From assembly GCA_009103225.1 (NCBI GenBank), contig RHPI01002503.1, forward strand, positions 718,236-782,235: a DNA stretch of 64,000 nt. The letters run 5' to 3'. The notes beneath the pieces are model-generated. The model was not told where the DNA came from. It ran no database searches and was given only the letters and a program-made list of their open reading frames with translations. Position 1 is the stretch's first letter. Every line of letters begins with the position of its first letter. This stretch comes from Chlorokybus atmophyticus. Taxonomy: Eukaryota; Streptophyta; Chlorokybophyceae; Chlorokybales; Chlorokybaceae. Position numbers and translations under genes: made by a program. Positions 43,380 to 59,800 of the stretch are shown in pieces.

Positions 43380-44965
43380 CCTCTTGGCGGAGTTGAGAAA
43401 GAACAAGCACACATTGTTGGGCTGCAGGAGAAGGCACCGCTTTTCTGTGCCTAGTAGTGAGGTACCTGGGGTGGTCCAGGTAGTATGTGCCTGTGCACAC
43501 GTATAAGCAGTGCTTGCCTTACGGACTGATGCCTGCCTGCCTGAGCTTTGATGAGCCACAAAAGACAGTCAGAACACTCTCAGCTATACATGACAGCTAT
43601 CGTTGGTCGCAGTTGTGCCAGGGTGGTGTAAGAGTGCTGAAGTGCTGACAGATACCAATGTCAGCACGCTCTTGCATCACAACGCAGATACTAATGTGCT
43701 GTGGTATGTGGCTGGTGTCATGAGAGGCTTAGATCAACTTGAGGACATCCGAGGCGCGGACAGCTGTTGATGACTCGAGGCAGAGTGATAACTGCCAGTT
43801 GTGTGCGCGATGCTGTAGTTGTAAGCAGCAGTGCTGTGTTCGAGCAGTGCTGACTTTGTAGGTCAAAAGGGTTCGGCAGGAGTGTATAGGGTATGTGAAT
43901 TGCTGTTTGGCACACGCATAGATATGCAACATGTACACCAACAATACTACTATTGGTGTACAAGGTTGTACACGATCACTACCGGGCTAACAACTATCAC
44001 ATTATGACACTATCATGTTCGGGGTGCTCAGCTCAGTGTACAGTTGTGTTAGCATATACGTGCATGCACGCTGTGTTGCTTCAAGCTACCACATTACAGT
44101 GTTACAACCACATGCATGTTGCAGCATTGAGGTGCGTGTTACCTGCTGTATGCAGTGCATTGCTCTCTTATGCATGTTCGCATTTGCACCTCGCATACCC
44201 TGTACATACACTCTCACTTCACACGCAATGCGTTGACGGATGTCCTGAGAGGGGTCTCATGCAAAAGTGCTCGCTGGTGGTGAGATGTGCTGTAGAGGTG
44301 AGGTGCTATGTCGTGGTCACAGCCATGTTGTGGGGCACATAACGTTTGATACACAGGCGCTGGTGCTGCAGGTTATGCGCTTTTGACAGCTGGGATACAT
44401 ACATGCACAGAAAGCAAGAATATGGGTAGGTGTACACAGCCACGGACCAACTGGTGCTCGGACTGACTGTCAGCTGATGACGACAAAGTATTGTTGGAAC
44501 TGTCATGCTCATAGCGCATGTGTAGTAGTGGTGCTGTCATGCTTGCAGTGCGTTATGAAATGCAACCCAACAGTTCAAGCCATGCACATTTGTATAAAGT
44601 ACATAAAGAACGCAATGCAGTTCTGTGCCATGCATAACAATGTCTGAGTATACCTACGGCAGGCCAAAGTAAGCTACACGACTGGTCACGTCGCATGGTA
44701 CCATGCAACGTTTATATGCTGTCTACTACAGCTGCTACTCCTGCTTGTCCTATCATTCCTATGCAGCTTGTCATCATTCTACGAAGCAACAACTTCTGAC
44801 ATATCGCCAATCACCATGACTGTGGCTTTAGACTACCCACCTGTTACCACTATATGCGGCAATGACTAGGAAATGGCTGATCAAACTGCATGCCTTCAGC
44901 TGCAATGTAGTATTAGCGTGACATAACTGTCCCTGTACAGACACCTCGCCCGGTCACACGAAGCT
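43380..44965. other. Intergenic region with dispersed repeat fragments
   Basis: Contains copies of sequences seen elsewhere: 43735-43790 resembles 41440-41500, and 43880-43950 (GGGTATGTGAATTGCTGTTT) resembles 25385-25450. No supported gene. Confidence 0.4.
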
Positions 44966-47497
44966 CTAGTCGCAACTTGCACCAGTGAAACCGGAGAACA
45001 CAGAGCCAAGGTCTTCAGCACCATCAGCTTCATCAGTCTGGAACGCGCGCTGCAGTAGAGGCAAGTACTGCGGCTTCTCCTTGACAAGCTTGACAAACTC
45101 TGCAACCGCATCAAGACCTCAGCAGCAATACTAATACAATGGCTGGATGTGATGTAGGACTCGCATGCATCTCTGAATCGTATTGTGTATGTGTCTGACA
45201 CACTCACCGTCATAGGTTACAAGGCCATCGCCATTAGCATCGGCTTCAAGGAAGATCTTCGCAGCGGTCTGCTCAGTCACCTCTGGCGGCGGGCTCCTCG
45301 AGTCCCTCGCCATGATGGCGTGTACTATTCTGGTGAACTTCTCTTGCGTGATGCGACCACTGCCGTCCTGGTCGAACACGCTGAAGACGAGCTTCATCGT
45401 GGCGTCAGTTACCGCGGGACCCGTCACCAGACACATGCCGATGAGGAACTCACGGAAGCTCAACTCGCCATCTTTGTCGGCATCGTACAACTGGAAGATG
45501 TCTTGCAGATAGTCGGTAATTGGTAGATTGAGATAGCTCGCAAACTCTTCAATGGTTACCTGCAGTGCGGTAGTTCAAGAGTTGCTCAAGCACACGCGCA
45601 CGCACGAACGTACACACACAATCTCACGCAATCACACACCACACACACAGCGCATGGCAAGCATGAAAGAGTGCCCAGCATGGGTAGCACCACGCACTGC
45701 ACTGTTTGCAAGCCTTGCATGCACTTTGGTTGTTGATTTGGCTGTTGCTTTGGTGGTTGTACAAACACAAGAATGGTACCTTGCCATCGCGCGAACGATC
45801 CATCTTGGCGAAGTCGGCCAGCAATCGCTGCGCGTCTTCTCTGGTTAGGCCTGTTCTCCTTTGCAAGTCCGCAAAGGCGACAACTCCTGTTCCAGTGGGC
45901 AAGCCAAGCCCCTTGGCCTTGAGCTGTAGTATCGTATCCTCTACGCTGTGGTCCGTCACCGGTACGCAGAGAGCTGTCGCCATCTCCGAGCGCACATTGG
46001 CAGCAAAGAGCTGCAACATATCACACCATCATGTTGCTGTATGAAGTCAATGACAATGAAGCCTCGGGTGTTGAAGAACTCACCTCAGGTGACGCCTTCT
46101 CTTCCGGGGTGGGCGTGTGCACAGGGAGGAACTCCACGGTCACGTGGCCCACCCACTGGCACATGGCACACAGCAGCAGCCTCGCCATGCTTGCTTTCCC
46201 ACACCACGAAAGGTCAAAACCCTGAACCTGGTACCTACGCAAGAATCAAGTGGAAACATAGGCTTCTGCGCAAGGTGTAAGTATTACGCGCACATGCGCG
46301 CATGCTCGCATGTCATACGCAAAATACTATCAATGTTGTGCATGCCGTCGTCCAAGAGCCAAAGTCCAAATGCAATGAGTACATGTAAGGTGCATGCAGG
46401 CATGGGCAATACCTCAAGATGACTGGCTGTACCGGCACGCCGGGTGTGAAGGCGCCTGTCTTGAAAGTGATCAAACAGTTGGCGGAATGCGTGGTACCTT
46501 CAGGAAAGATCATCACCCTCGGCCATTCACCGTTGGACAGTGCCCTACGCTTGATCTCCATCACCGCGTTCTTTCTTGACGTGTGATCCTTGTGGTCAAC
46601 AATGATGCACTGCATAGCCTTCAAACCAGTCCTGAGCATTGTCACTCAGTAGAGGGCCATAAGATGTAACTCCCAACATCCACAAATAATCAAAGTATAA
46701 GCGCAACTTACCTGACAACCGGGTATGGATGTGGCAAAGACACGAAAGATGACCAGGTCAATGCCATGATCACCAAGAAGTCGATCGGGGTTGCGTGCGG
46801 CGCCACAACCACAATCGGCGCTTCTGCTTCAGTTGCTGGCTGACCAATGACCTTAATTTGCCAGAACCTGACAAACGCTGAGTTTAGCAATAATGATAGT
46901 AAAACTATACAGTGCCACGCATACATTCTTCTGACCCAAGGAATGCAAGTCGGTACATACACGCCGTGCCCCTGCATGCTGCTTTATTTTATTGAAGCGC
47001 ACTTACCCAAGCGAGCCCAATGCAGGGCGGCAGACCAGCTGCGCCATCTTCAACAGGCGTGTGCGCCAGCCTTTTAGCGGCGTGGGAGGGTCCGTGCGTG
47101 TGTGAAACGCCACGGCCAGCTTGGCGAAGAGACTGTACAGAAGCGAGCACAGCAGCAGGACCAGCAACCGAAAGGGGAACAGCAGTATGCCGCCCGCTAG
47201 CAGAGACAACCTCGTCAACAGACTCATGCGCTGCAGACTCTCGTTCACGAACGGATTCAACTGCAGTGTGATAACAACAATCAAGGAGAGACCAGCTAGA
47301 GAAGCTCTGCCTGATAGTATGCATATAAGGAGTACTGAACTTGATGATTGAAGGAGTGGCAGTGAGAGAGAAGAATCACTTGCCTGTGGTGCAATTGCTG
47401 ATCGGCTTTGCATGCGTCTGAGCGGCGCCACGCGATAGGCCAACTTAGCGCCATTCGGCGGAACGACGTCCACAGGCGGAAACTTACTGCTCTCCAT
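44966..47497 (-). CDS. EF-hand lysophospholipid acyltransferase (LPCAT/LPEAT2 type)
   Basis: Transfers an acyl group from acyl-CoA to lysophospholipids in ER-type membranes (Lands cycle). Eight exons join in phase: 47497-47384, 47260-47007, 46867-46712, 46631-46413, 46234-46084, 46010-45780, 45559-45208 and 45099-44966 (536 aa). A hydrophobic segment (about 50-75; LLAGGILLFPFRLLVLLLCS) precedes the acyltransferase domain. Motif I is VVAPHATPIDFLV (H-x4-D) and the substrate motif is IFPEGTTHS. Three EF-hand loops follow near the C terminus: YDADKDGELSFREF, FDQDGSGRITQEKF and EADANGDGLVTYDGEF. This architecture matches animal LPCAT1/2 and plant LPEAT2. The calcium-binding side chains are in place in at least two loops. 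The first intron appears to use a GC donor (CAG|GCAAGT). Confidence 0.92.
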
Positions 47498-49285
47498 GAT
47501 GAATTATCTGAAAACACATGCAGCCTTAACGCAACATCTGCAGCCAGCTGGTGGACACTGCACTACATTACACCGCAAAGTACACTACACTACAATTTAC
47601 TACACTGTAGTGAATAGAATATAAATGTAACTCAGATCTACTACTCACAACCAGGCTGGCGGACTGCGTTGCCAAGTGTTTAAGCAGCCATGCAAAACTC
47701 TCTCCCCCAAGTGCAACAGTCAGACTGCAAGACCCAAGCCACGCAGTTTAGTCAGGACTTGCTGGCTTGCTTCCTTTCTTGCTAACTTTCACGTGCATGT
47801 GCTGAGTGCAGAGAAATGGGCAACTTGTCTTCACTAGGCTTACTGGAAAGTCCGGCCTGGAGTGGATTGGCTGGCGGAGCAGCAAGCGAAAGTGGCGTTC
47901 AAGCTTCTGCAAGCCAGGCAAGGCACGGCACACCAGACCAGGCCAGCGAATAGCGCCGCAGAAAACTCTCAACCTACGCCGCCCCCACCGGCCCCACCGC
48001 CGCTGCCGCCGCCCACGCCCACGCCATCCTCGCTAGCCAGCGCACGAGCACTGCACACTGGCCCAGAACGGCTACAAGTGGCGGGCTGCGGCGAACTGAA
48101 CTTGCTTACTGTCGTTTAGCTTGGGGTCTGGGTCCATGATGGCCTGTGTGGCAGGCTTTCCACCAGGCTGCTGGAAAGCGTGCTTAAAGATGACGGTAAA
48201 GGTGCGCTGCGCATCACTGCTGCTGTTGTTATTGTTGTTGATGAAGATGATAATGATGATGACGCAAAGGGGCTGTGCATGCTTGGCTCACACTGTAAAC
48301 TGCCGCGTTCTGTTTGTGTCCAACAACGCCAGCCGCCTTGTTCAAATGCCTCAGTTGAAAATGAGCAGCATTAAGCCAGTATGTACGCACTAGGTGGCCA
48401 TGGACATAGCAATCATGGCAGACACATGGACATACCAGCCGCATCGCTCGATTGGTTACTGGCCGAGTGAGTGGGCCGACGAGCTGAACAATTGCACAGC
48501 ATTGGCATGCGTACATGTTGTCATGCATAGCCCCGCAATGCGTGCCTTGTGACTCACAGAAAACAGGTGTCAACAAGTTACGACTTATATGGCTGTGATG
48601 TTGATAAAAGCTGTAGTGTAGAGCAAGAGAACCCCTGTCGGTGCACCTGCTGAAGTTTCGGGGCCAGTGCTGTGAGGTGCACGAGGCAGCCCGTGACAAT
48701 CGCAACAAGGTACGCTTGCGCTAAGAGCACACCATGTGTGACGGTTGTGTTGCGAAGCCTTCATCCAATGTGCTTGGCACTTGCACGCATGCACTTGCAC
48801 ACTGTTTCTATGTGATAGGTCATCTCAATGAGTCTGATTCTTGGGCAGCGAGCAATGATGTCTAGCCCATGCTCTTCGCAGGTAGCGCGCATGGAATGCG
48901 TGCAGTGTGGTGCATGAATGCACGGCACAATGCCTGCGTCATAGAAGGAGTTGTTTGTGATAGTGTAGATGCATGCGCCATAAGACTCACAAGGTGGGTA
49001 TATGAGTAAGTCTGACGCGAAGTAATGGGCGCATGACGAGCAGCTCATGGACATCAAGTTAGACTGTTCGGAAACATGTTGGATAGCATCTGTTGCACTC
49101 AGTACAGAGTGCATTGTCCTCCGGTGTGCAACAGATCACGATATCAGCTGTTAGGCTATATGTGAGAGTTTTACTTCCACCGAAATTTATAATACAATGA
49201 GGAGTAAACAAGCCAAATGACGATGCAACACGTGTGAGAGCAACTTTCTATTGAGGTTATGTATTGAGGTTCTTTAACTCCAAGA

Positions 49286-49334
<49 letters not shown>

Positions 49335-51116
49335 CGCATGTCCTGCGTCAACAAGCTATGTAGGTTGGCCACTGCGCATGAAGTTTGAAAGTTGCCGTGG
49401 TGCGATTCCGGGGTGACACAACTTTATACACCCAAATGATTTGTTAAGAAAAGGAGAAGGCCTTCTCCGGTGAGTTGTTATGCTTCTGCTTGGCACGGGC
49501 TCTGCATGTTCGACGTGCGGGAATTCATATCCAGAAGCATGCGGGGTTGTGCGAGAATAGAAAACGCACACATTCGTGTGCTGCTAAAGCCAATGAACAT
49601 CAGGTGGCTCGCCCCCAAACCCAAACCTAAAGTAAACCGCAGCGGCAATTGGATTGCTTGTTGTGATGCGAATGTTTGTTCTGACAGCCCGATGAAGATT
49701 GTCTGCACATCACCTTTCAGATCTTTAAGTTACAACATTAAGAGCAATTACAAGCTGATAAGAGTTCATCAACACAAGGTCGCGGGCATTGATGTTTATA
49801 CGCTGAGCGTAAGGTTCTTCTCCAAGATTTATAATTCTAACACATGTTGGTTATTATCAAATATCAGGAGAACTCAAAACGATTTGATATAGTCTTTTAC
49901 AAACGCATTTTTGTCAATTGCACACTTCCCTCTGTTGGTGAAGCAATGACGGAGTATAATTATGTTGGGCAATCCATTTATGGCATAAATGCAACATACA
50001 TCACATTAGCTGTTCTTTTGTGCCGCGTATGCTCCCTTGTTTCCCTATCCATTAATACAGTAGCATACATCATGTGTGCCACGATATAATGGTCTTGGCA
50101 ATTTATGTGTTCATTTGTCTCGAGACTAGCAGCACTCATAGCAGAGCAGGAAAGTGGCAAGTATGCTGATCATGCATTCTGAGTAGTTGTTCTTGTGCCT
50201 CTACCCATAGAGACATACGGTTCGGGAGGGAGTTAACGACGTGGGTGATTATTTATTGTGAATGCGTGATGTTGTGTCTATAATCGTGCATTTCTCAAAA
50301 TTTCGTCTTTCGTCTGCAGACAATGGTAGTGGTACAAGTAATGGCATATTGGGTGCACCCATTGTGTCCCATATAGTTCACGTATATTCCGGTGGTGAGA
50401 TTGCGTGTATACATGTGTATACATGTGTCATAATGCGTTGCGACATGTGTATTGTGCTGTGTGTTGTCCATGTTGATTGCTCCGGTAATGACTGCCGCAG
50501 CCCACTTTCTGCATTACCCACCATTGCATCACATATATAAGCACGTAAGATAGTGTGGCTGTGTTGGATTGTGTATGATGTAAGGGCTTTCCAGTAGTAT
50601 ACATGCAAATAACTTGCATGTGTGTGGTTAGGTATGGTCAAGCACTGACATCGAGTATTTGCATTCCCGATATTAGAGGATGTCATCACTTTGAGGTGGC
50701 CCCGAGTGTAGTATTGCTTGTCCATGCCCGTGTTGCCTACCCTACCTGCTGTGCATGTTTCATGGTGGGCCTAACCTCTGTCGTCCTCCTCTCTCTTCCC
50801 CTCTCCCTGTGCGCTTCTGCACGTACACCTCTTGCCTTCCCCTCCCGCTGCTCTGGGCCCGCCAACCCTTGCATTTGCGCTTAGCGCCAGCCCTCCTAGT
50901 TGTAGTTGCAGTTGTTGTATAATTGGTTGCTGTTGCTTGCATGAATGTAATGGCTTGTATGCGGTGTGTTTGCTGCTGATTGGGGGCCCCTTTATTTTCG
51001 TATGTTCTACCTCTGGAGCACAAATTGGCTGCATGGTTGACTATGACTTATACCCCATGCATGTGCGCATTGCACTTCGCATTCATGCGCACTGCATGAT
51101 GCTGCATGACATTGAT
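47498..51116. other. Long stretch without supported gene
   Basis: Open frames at 47817-47950 and 47862-48119 (Pro-rich) could be exons but show no partners. A 117-codon Cys-rich frame (49114-48761, -) has no motif. A (CT)22 tract lies at 49288-49331. The part from 49600 to 50100 is more AT-rich and has neighbouring frames with coherent hydrophobic/charged composition but no recognised family. The rest appears non-coding. Confidence 0.4.
49288..49331 (+). repeat. (CT)22 microsatellite
   Basis: Perfect CT dinucleotide run on the plus strand, third CT/GA tract of the window. Confidence 0.95.
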
Positions 51117-51177
51117 GCAGTGTGCAGCACAGTGTGTGTGATGCAGTCTGCATCACACACACTGTGCTGCACACTGC
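51117..51177. repeat. Perfect 30-bp palindrome upstream of choline kinase gene
   Basis: Arm 51117-51146 begins GCAGTGTGCAGCACAG and its exact reverse complement is at 51148-51177, with one base between. It ends 100 bp before the kinase ATG (51278), so it lies in the promoter or 5' untranslated region and could form a cruciform in DNA or a strong hairpin in RNA. Confidence 0.9.
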
Positions 51178-51277
51178 CAAGTCAGTTGCAAGAGCGCCAA
51201 ATCAGATGCAAGAGCTTGACTTGACTTCAAGAGAGAGTTACCACCTTCGCAGTGTTCCCAGTGCTGTTGCCAGGAGC

Positions 51278-53618
51278 ATGGCGGCGGCAGGCCATGGCGG
51301 CGGCAAGGGCGGGGCGGCGAGGCGGCGGTGGCACTTCGCCGCGACCGGCGTGCGGCTGACCCCTGGCAGCGCGCACTTCGCCGCCGCCGCGGAAGCCCTG
51401 CTCAGGGACGTCGCCAGTCACAACCATGCTCGGGAAAAGCAGGGGGTGAGTTTTGCTGCGTTGCTGGCTGCGTTGCAGAGATTTCCAAGGCAAAAGTGGT
51501 AGATACGCTCAAGTAGCCAGCCACTGTCAGCAAAGGTTGGTTTTGCCAAGGACAGGTGGTTGTTTAAATATTTGTGTCTGGTGGCTGCGCTGTACACACT
51601 GCCTGAGCCAATCCTCGAGCCAAGCATGTGCAAGCGTTGTTTGACATCCGGTTTTGTAGTGTTTGACATCCGGGTTTGTAGTATCAGCATTCGGCCAGTG
51701 TGTGCTTGGGTGTTTGTTGCTGGAGTGATCATCAGCCGTGGTGTAATGACGTCGCATCAATTGTCTGCAATGTGTTGTAGTAGTACATATGTGCATAATC
51801 ACCTGTGGGCTGACATCGCGCAGGGCCACCAGCAAGCACACCTTAAAGATGAACACGACAGAGACAGCAGACAGGACCATGCAATGATTGGCAGTTGGGA
51901 GCTGAAACCAATTGGCGGCGCAATGACCAACAGCGTGTACGCGTGTGAGAGCATTCGCTCGCCTGATGCCACTGACGTTGGTGTTGCCAGCGTTGGGAGT
52001 GAGTGCACTCCTCCAAGCCGCCTGCTGCTGCGTGTATACGGAGAAGGCACCGACACGCTCATCGATCGCGAGCGTGAGAGACGCATCTTCCATGTGAGCT
52101 CCACCCGATGTCAATCAGATTGTGCATTGCGGTTGCAGCAAAGATGTTGATAATATACTGCTAAGACGTGTGCATAACAGGCGCTGTCAGAACAAGGCAT
52201 TGGTCCCCGGTTGCTGGCGGAGTTTGACAACGGGCGCGTGGAAGAATGGCTTCACGGGCGAGTAGTACAAATGTGCATGACAGAGTGTTTTTCATGACTG
52301 CACATATTAACTCGTTGCATTTGGTTCATTGATATGATGAATTATTGTGCCTAACTGAGGACTGGTGCTTTGGACAGGTTTTGACGCCTGCGGAGTTCAG
52401 GGATCAGAAGATGCAGGCCAGTGTCTTATCTCAGCTGCGAAAGTTCCACGCCTTGGTTATTGAAGGCGATAGTCCAGAGCCTGTGCTCTGGAGCGTGATG
52501 AGAAGTTGGCACAGCCAGGCGCTGGAGCTGGTAACCAATGATTCTGTCTCAGGCAAGTACAGGTTTCAGTCTCTCTTTGTGAGATCATTGTTGATCCTCT
52601 TATTAAAATTGTAGTAAAGTTGTATTTGCTCCATGTGTGACAGAGCCTCTTATTCGGATGGCTGGAGAGGAAATGGAGGACTTGGAAGCTCATTTGCGGT
52701 CAGGTTCCAATGAGGCGTGCGTTTTTTGTCATAACGACCTACAGTGCGGCAACGTGCTTGCCCTCAACAACGGGCAGCTGACACTGATAGTAAGACACAC
52801 TAGTGATCCGTTGGTTGAAGCAATGCATTGCCCAACTTGTTGAACTTTGGGTACAGGACTATGAGTATGCCGGTTACAACCCAGCAGCATATGACTTGGG
52901 CAACTTGTTCTGTGAGCTGGCGGCCGACTACTCCATTGGCATGGAGCTGGTAAGCAATATACTGCCTACTGTACAGTTTCCGCAGAGTGCAGCATTTGGA
53001 AAACATAGCTGACCTCAACACGGTTCCTGGTTGTGTACTGGCATCTGCAGGACTATGACCTCTATCCAGGTGCGTTGGCCATGACTCTCTGTTGGCACGA
53101 TGCATTGTAAGCCAGGACCTTGCATTATTTGTGCGTGCATCAAGCCTTCTAAAACCCAGCAGACCACAGTAAGCGCGAACGCATTGTAGCGGCCTACTTG
53201 GACAAAGACGGTGAGCAACATGTGGGCTTGATAAGGCACATGTGCAGCTGCCAGAAGTGCCATACTTGCTTAGGAGATAAGCACTGACATCTGCTAGCCA
53301 ATGCAGGCGAGGTCGATGGTGCTGTGAACCAGTTGGCCGCAGCTTCACATGCGTATGCTCTAGCTAGCCACCTGCTTTGGTCCATCTGGGCCGTCATTCA
53401 GGTGGTTGCGGTGCCGTGCATAGCACTCACAATTCATGTGGTTTGTGTGGGTGTCTCAAGTTGTACTCAACAGGCCTTGTTACTTGCTGCAGAGCAAGTT
53501 ATCTGCAACTGGCTTGGATTACCTACAGTATGCTCAAACTCGATTTCGAGAGTACCAGGCCCGAAAGGTGGATGCGCTTTTGGCATTCAAGAAAGGTAGT
53601 CATTCTTTGCTGGCATAA
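51278..53618 (+). CDS. Choline/ethanolamine kinase
   Basis: Phosphorylates choline or ethanolamine with ATP, the first step of the Kennedy pathway. Ten exons join in phase: 51278-51445, 51824-52093, 52181-52261, 52378-52552, 52644-52789, 52857-52949, 53051-53069, 53163-53210, 53307-53401 and 53493-53618 (406 aa). Key motifs: PIGGAMTNSVY (glycine-rich ATP loop), LLLRVYGEGTDTLIDRERE, the phosphotransferase motif FCHNDLQCGNVL (catalytic Asp), DYEYAGYNPAAYDLGNLF (metal site) and ALASHLLWSIWAVIQ with LDYLQYAQTRFREY. Exon 7 is only 19 nt. The intron after 52552 uses a GC donor (CAG|GCAAGT). The last exon is read to the first stop; a further splice is possible. Choline or ethanolamine preference cannot be told by eye. 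Confidence 0.92.
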
Positions 53619-53872
53619 GCAGATAACATACGTGGGAGTGGACGACACGCCAGCCTGACACCTGTGCACAGTTAGGATGGCAGCATGTTCCGTGAGCTGG
53701 TTATAGTAAAAAGGTAGCAGCTTCTCACAGATACTGATGCCTCTGGTGCAATGATAGAGCCATGTGAAGGTAAAGGTGCATCTAACGCAGGATGAACGAT
53801 TTTGTCCTTGCTGTCACAGAGTTCGTGCTGCAAGACATCACACCATCAGCGATTGCAGTTGCAGCTTTGTGC

Positions 53873-56400
<2,528 letters not shown>

Positions 56401-56822
56401 GCACCTGTTCTAAGCATAGCCGTCCTTCCAAATATAAGTGAGAACGACTGCCATGGGTGCTGAACGCACATTAGCTTCGTCCAGCTGTGTACTGTTATCG
56501 TAACCAGCAGAAAACCGGTCCGTAGCTCAGCCGGTTGACTTGATAAAGGCTGGCTTTAAAGTAGGCTGAGAGGTTTACGGCCCAGTTGTTGCTGGCCAAT
56601 TCATTGACAGCGCTGGCTTCCACAGTTGAGCTTGCTGCCACAGCTTTGCTCTTGCAGCGTGTGGACAACGTGTACTGCAAGTCTTGACGGCTCCTCTGTT
56701 AGGGTAAATTCTGGCAACAAACTGAAGCAGCCTGCTCACTCAGGGCAGTGCTTTTTTCATAAGTTTGGACCTTAAATGCTTGACTAACTCTGCAGCTGGG
56801 AAGAAACCGGCAGCTGCAACCA

Positions 56823-59800
56823 ATGGCCAACCGCTTAAAGGCATGGTCCATGCCCAATGCTTTGCGCAACCGGACGGCATTTCCGACTGTCAAGACAGAG
56901 CCTGGCGCACATCGTGAACGCACTCATGTGGCAGCCGAGGCAGTGCACGACAACCTTCCAAACCAACAACATGATGGAAGAGAGCCGGAAGAGCCGCTTC
57001 CCAGGCAGCCGCCTCCTGCTCACCATGAGGCAGCACGACCCAGTCGACCTAGGCAAGAGCAAAGGCAGGTTGAGGACTTCCCAAAACTCATTGGAATTGC
57101 AGGTGTGTGATGGCAACCGCTTGCTGAGGCTCTAAGAGTATAGGTTTAGTAGCTGACACGTTCATCTTGGCTTCCAGAGAAGCTCATGCAAGAACAAAGC
57201 CACGCTCGCATAGAGATTCATATGTTGGTAAGATACAGATTGGACTTATGCACTACTTGCTGCATGCGCATGACCATCACCGCCAGCAATTACTACGTTG
57301 CTTCGCAGAGAAGAAAGCTGCAGACTGAGCAGGAAGTCAGGCAGGCCCTCGAGCTTCAGCTTGACGACGTTCATCAGCAGCACAACCTGGTCAAAGCAAA
57401 GCTTGCGGCTGATGCCAAACGCTGGGCGTCCTTGGAAACGCAGCTGGCATCGACTGGTGCGGTGCTGGATTCGACGTCAACGACCGTCATTGCACTGCAG
57501 CAGCAACTTGAGAAAGGTAGTCTCGCAAGCGATGCGAAAGGCCCTGCACTTGGCAAAACTCGCATGGTCAAAGAGTTTTATGTAACTCTTATGGCAATCT
57601 CGCATCAGGCGTACTTGATCAAGCATGGTCAATAACGAGCGGTTGTGCCAACAGGAGAGGAACACAAATCCGTTCTTGAAGACACACTTGAAGAACGATT
57701 GAATGAGTTTGAGGTGCTCACACATCCAACCCGTGGTTGGTCCCAAGACCACAAGATCATGACCTGATGTGCCTATGCTGCCTTCAGGCACTTAAATTGC
57801 GAATGCAAGAACTTGCGGCCTCCAAGGATGGGGCGGATGAGAGGGTTGCTGCATGTAAGTGAGAACTTCATTCTTGCAATCTGCACCAGCATTCGCGACG
57901 CAGCACACAACCTTGTGCCCAACTCGATATCCGATATAACAGCTCATAATGCTGCATGTTGCCGAGTTCAGTGACCAGTGAGTGCGAGACGAGACCACCT
58001 TGAAAGCTGTACTGTGATGACCGCTGAGTGATGACATGTGCTGCACAGTGCACTTGGAGAATGACAGGCTGACAAATGAGATAGTGGAGCTGCAGCAGCT
58101 GATTACGCACTTCAAAGACAGTCTTGAAAAGAGCAACGCCGCAGCAGGTCGGTTGCCCTGCATGTTTAACACGGCGTATAACATTACATGGCGCTTAACA
58201 TTACATTTGATATGTGTTGAGCGCTTTCGTCCCACAACTCACAACTTTCTTTGGCAGATCGTGCGCTATCCAAGCATTGTGATGCTGAGCAGCTTGTGGC
58301 ATCAAGAACACGCGATTGTGATGCAGCAAAGGCACAACTTGCTGCCTGTGAAAAGGAGCTACTGGACTCCAACGAGCGGCTGCGCGCTCTTGAACGTGAA
58401 AAGGCCGATTTGGTATGGACGTGTATTCAGTACGTCGTTGTGCCCTATGTCTTCGGCTAGCTTATTTTGCATCATCGTTGGCCAGGCCGGCAAGCTCCTA
58501 GCATTGGAAAGCGTACATCGCGTACTGCAAACAAGTATGGGTGCAGCATCTTCCGAACTCATCAGCTTGCAAAAGAAGAACTCACAGCTCAGGTCAAAAG
58601 TTAGCGAGCTTCAAGACGCCAATGACATAGCAAACAGTGCCAATGCGGCACTACGTGATGAAGTGTCCGCCATGACCGAGAAGTACGAAGCTGAGCGTGG
58701 GAAATTGGAGAAGAGCGAGCAGCAAGCTGAACACTTGGAAGACAATATCCATACGCTGAAGACCGACAAGGCAACACTGCAGAAGCAAATTGAAGGTATA
58801 TTTGTGATTTGTTGATGCCCAGAATGCACGCGGTAAGCATCTGTGTCACGGCACGTGGTGCAGACACCAGAGCGCTTTTCGAGCACGCGCAAACAACGGC
58901 GTCTGAAGCAGCAGCGGCAGCCTCCTTGCAGTTGAAGGCGAAGCAAGCTGAAGTGAACAAGTTGGCGGTGAAGGTTGCTGAGGTATGCCGGAGCCAGCTC
59001 CGTGTGGCTTTGCTGTTCTGCACAAAAGGCTTGCCCATACTTCTCTGGACAGGCGGAGTTAGAGAAGGAGGCGCTGGAGGAGCATTGCAGGTCAGCTTCG
59101 GTTAGCCTCTTGGAGACTCAGGTACGAATGGGTTTACCCCGGGCAAGCATGGTGCGCAAGGTTGCTCGTATTGCAGCGCCAACGTGCTGCTGTTTGCAGG
59201 AGAAGGTGTCAGCTGACCTGGAGGTGACAAGGCGCAAGCACGCTGGCGAAGTTGAGTCTCTTGCCGCCGAACTCAAGAAAGCCAAGGCATCACTCCACGA
59301 AGCAGGCAATCAACAGCACCGTCTGGAGGCGTCGTCGGCCCAGCTGACTGCTCAGTTACAAGAGCTTCTGAAAGCAAAGTCCATTGCAGACGAGCACGTC
59401 AAGGAACTGAGCGAGCGGCTGGAGCAAGTGCAACAACAGCACATTGAGGTTTTTGTCGCCATCCTTAGTGATTGAGCTTGCAGATACAACATGTTAGCCA
59501 TCAGTGTTGCGCAGGCTACAGCTGCACGTGGGGAAGCCCTCGCTGAGCTGCAGCGTGCCCAGCAGCAGAAGGACGAAAAGGAGACAAGTTTGGTCGCAGA
59601 GTACCAGAAAAAGATCATAGCAATTGCAAAGCAGAACGAAAAGGTTTTCAGCTCAGTTTTTGTTTCATGCGTGATGTGCGGTGTTATTGCATCGTTACCA
59701 ACAACACTGCTCCATGATACTCCAGGAGCTGACACAACTTCGTAAGAAGCTTGAAGCCAACAGTGAGAAGGAAATATTAGCCAAAGAAAAGGTTCGCAGC

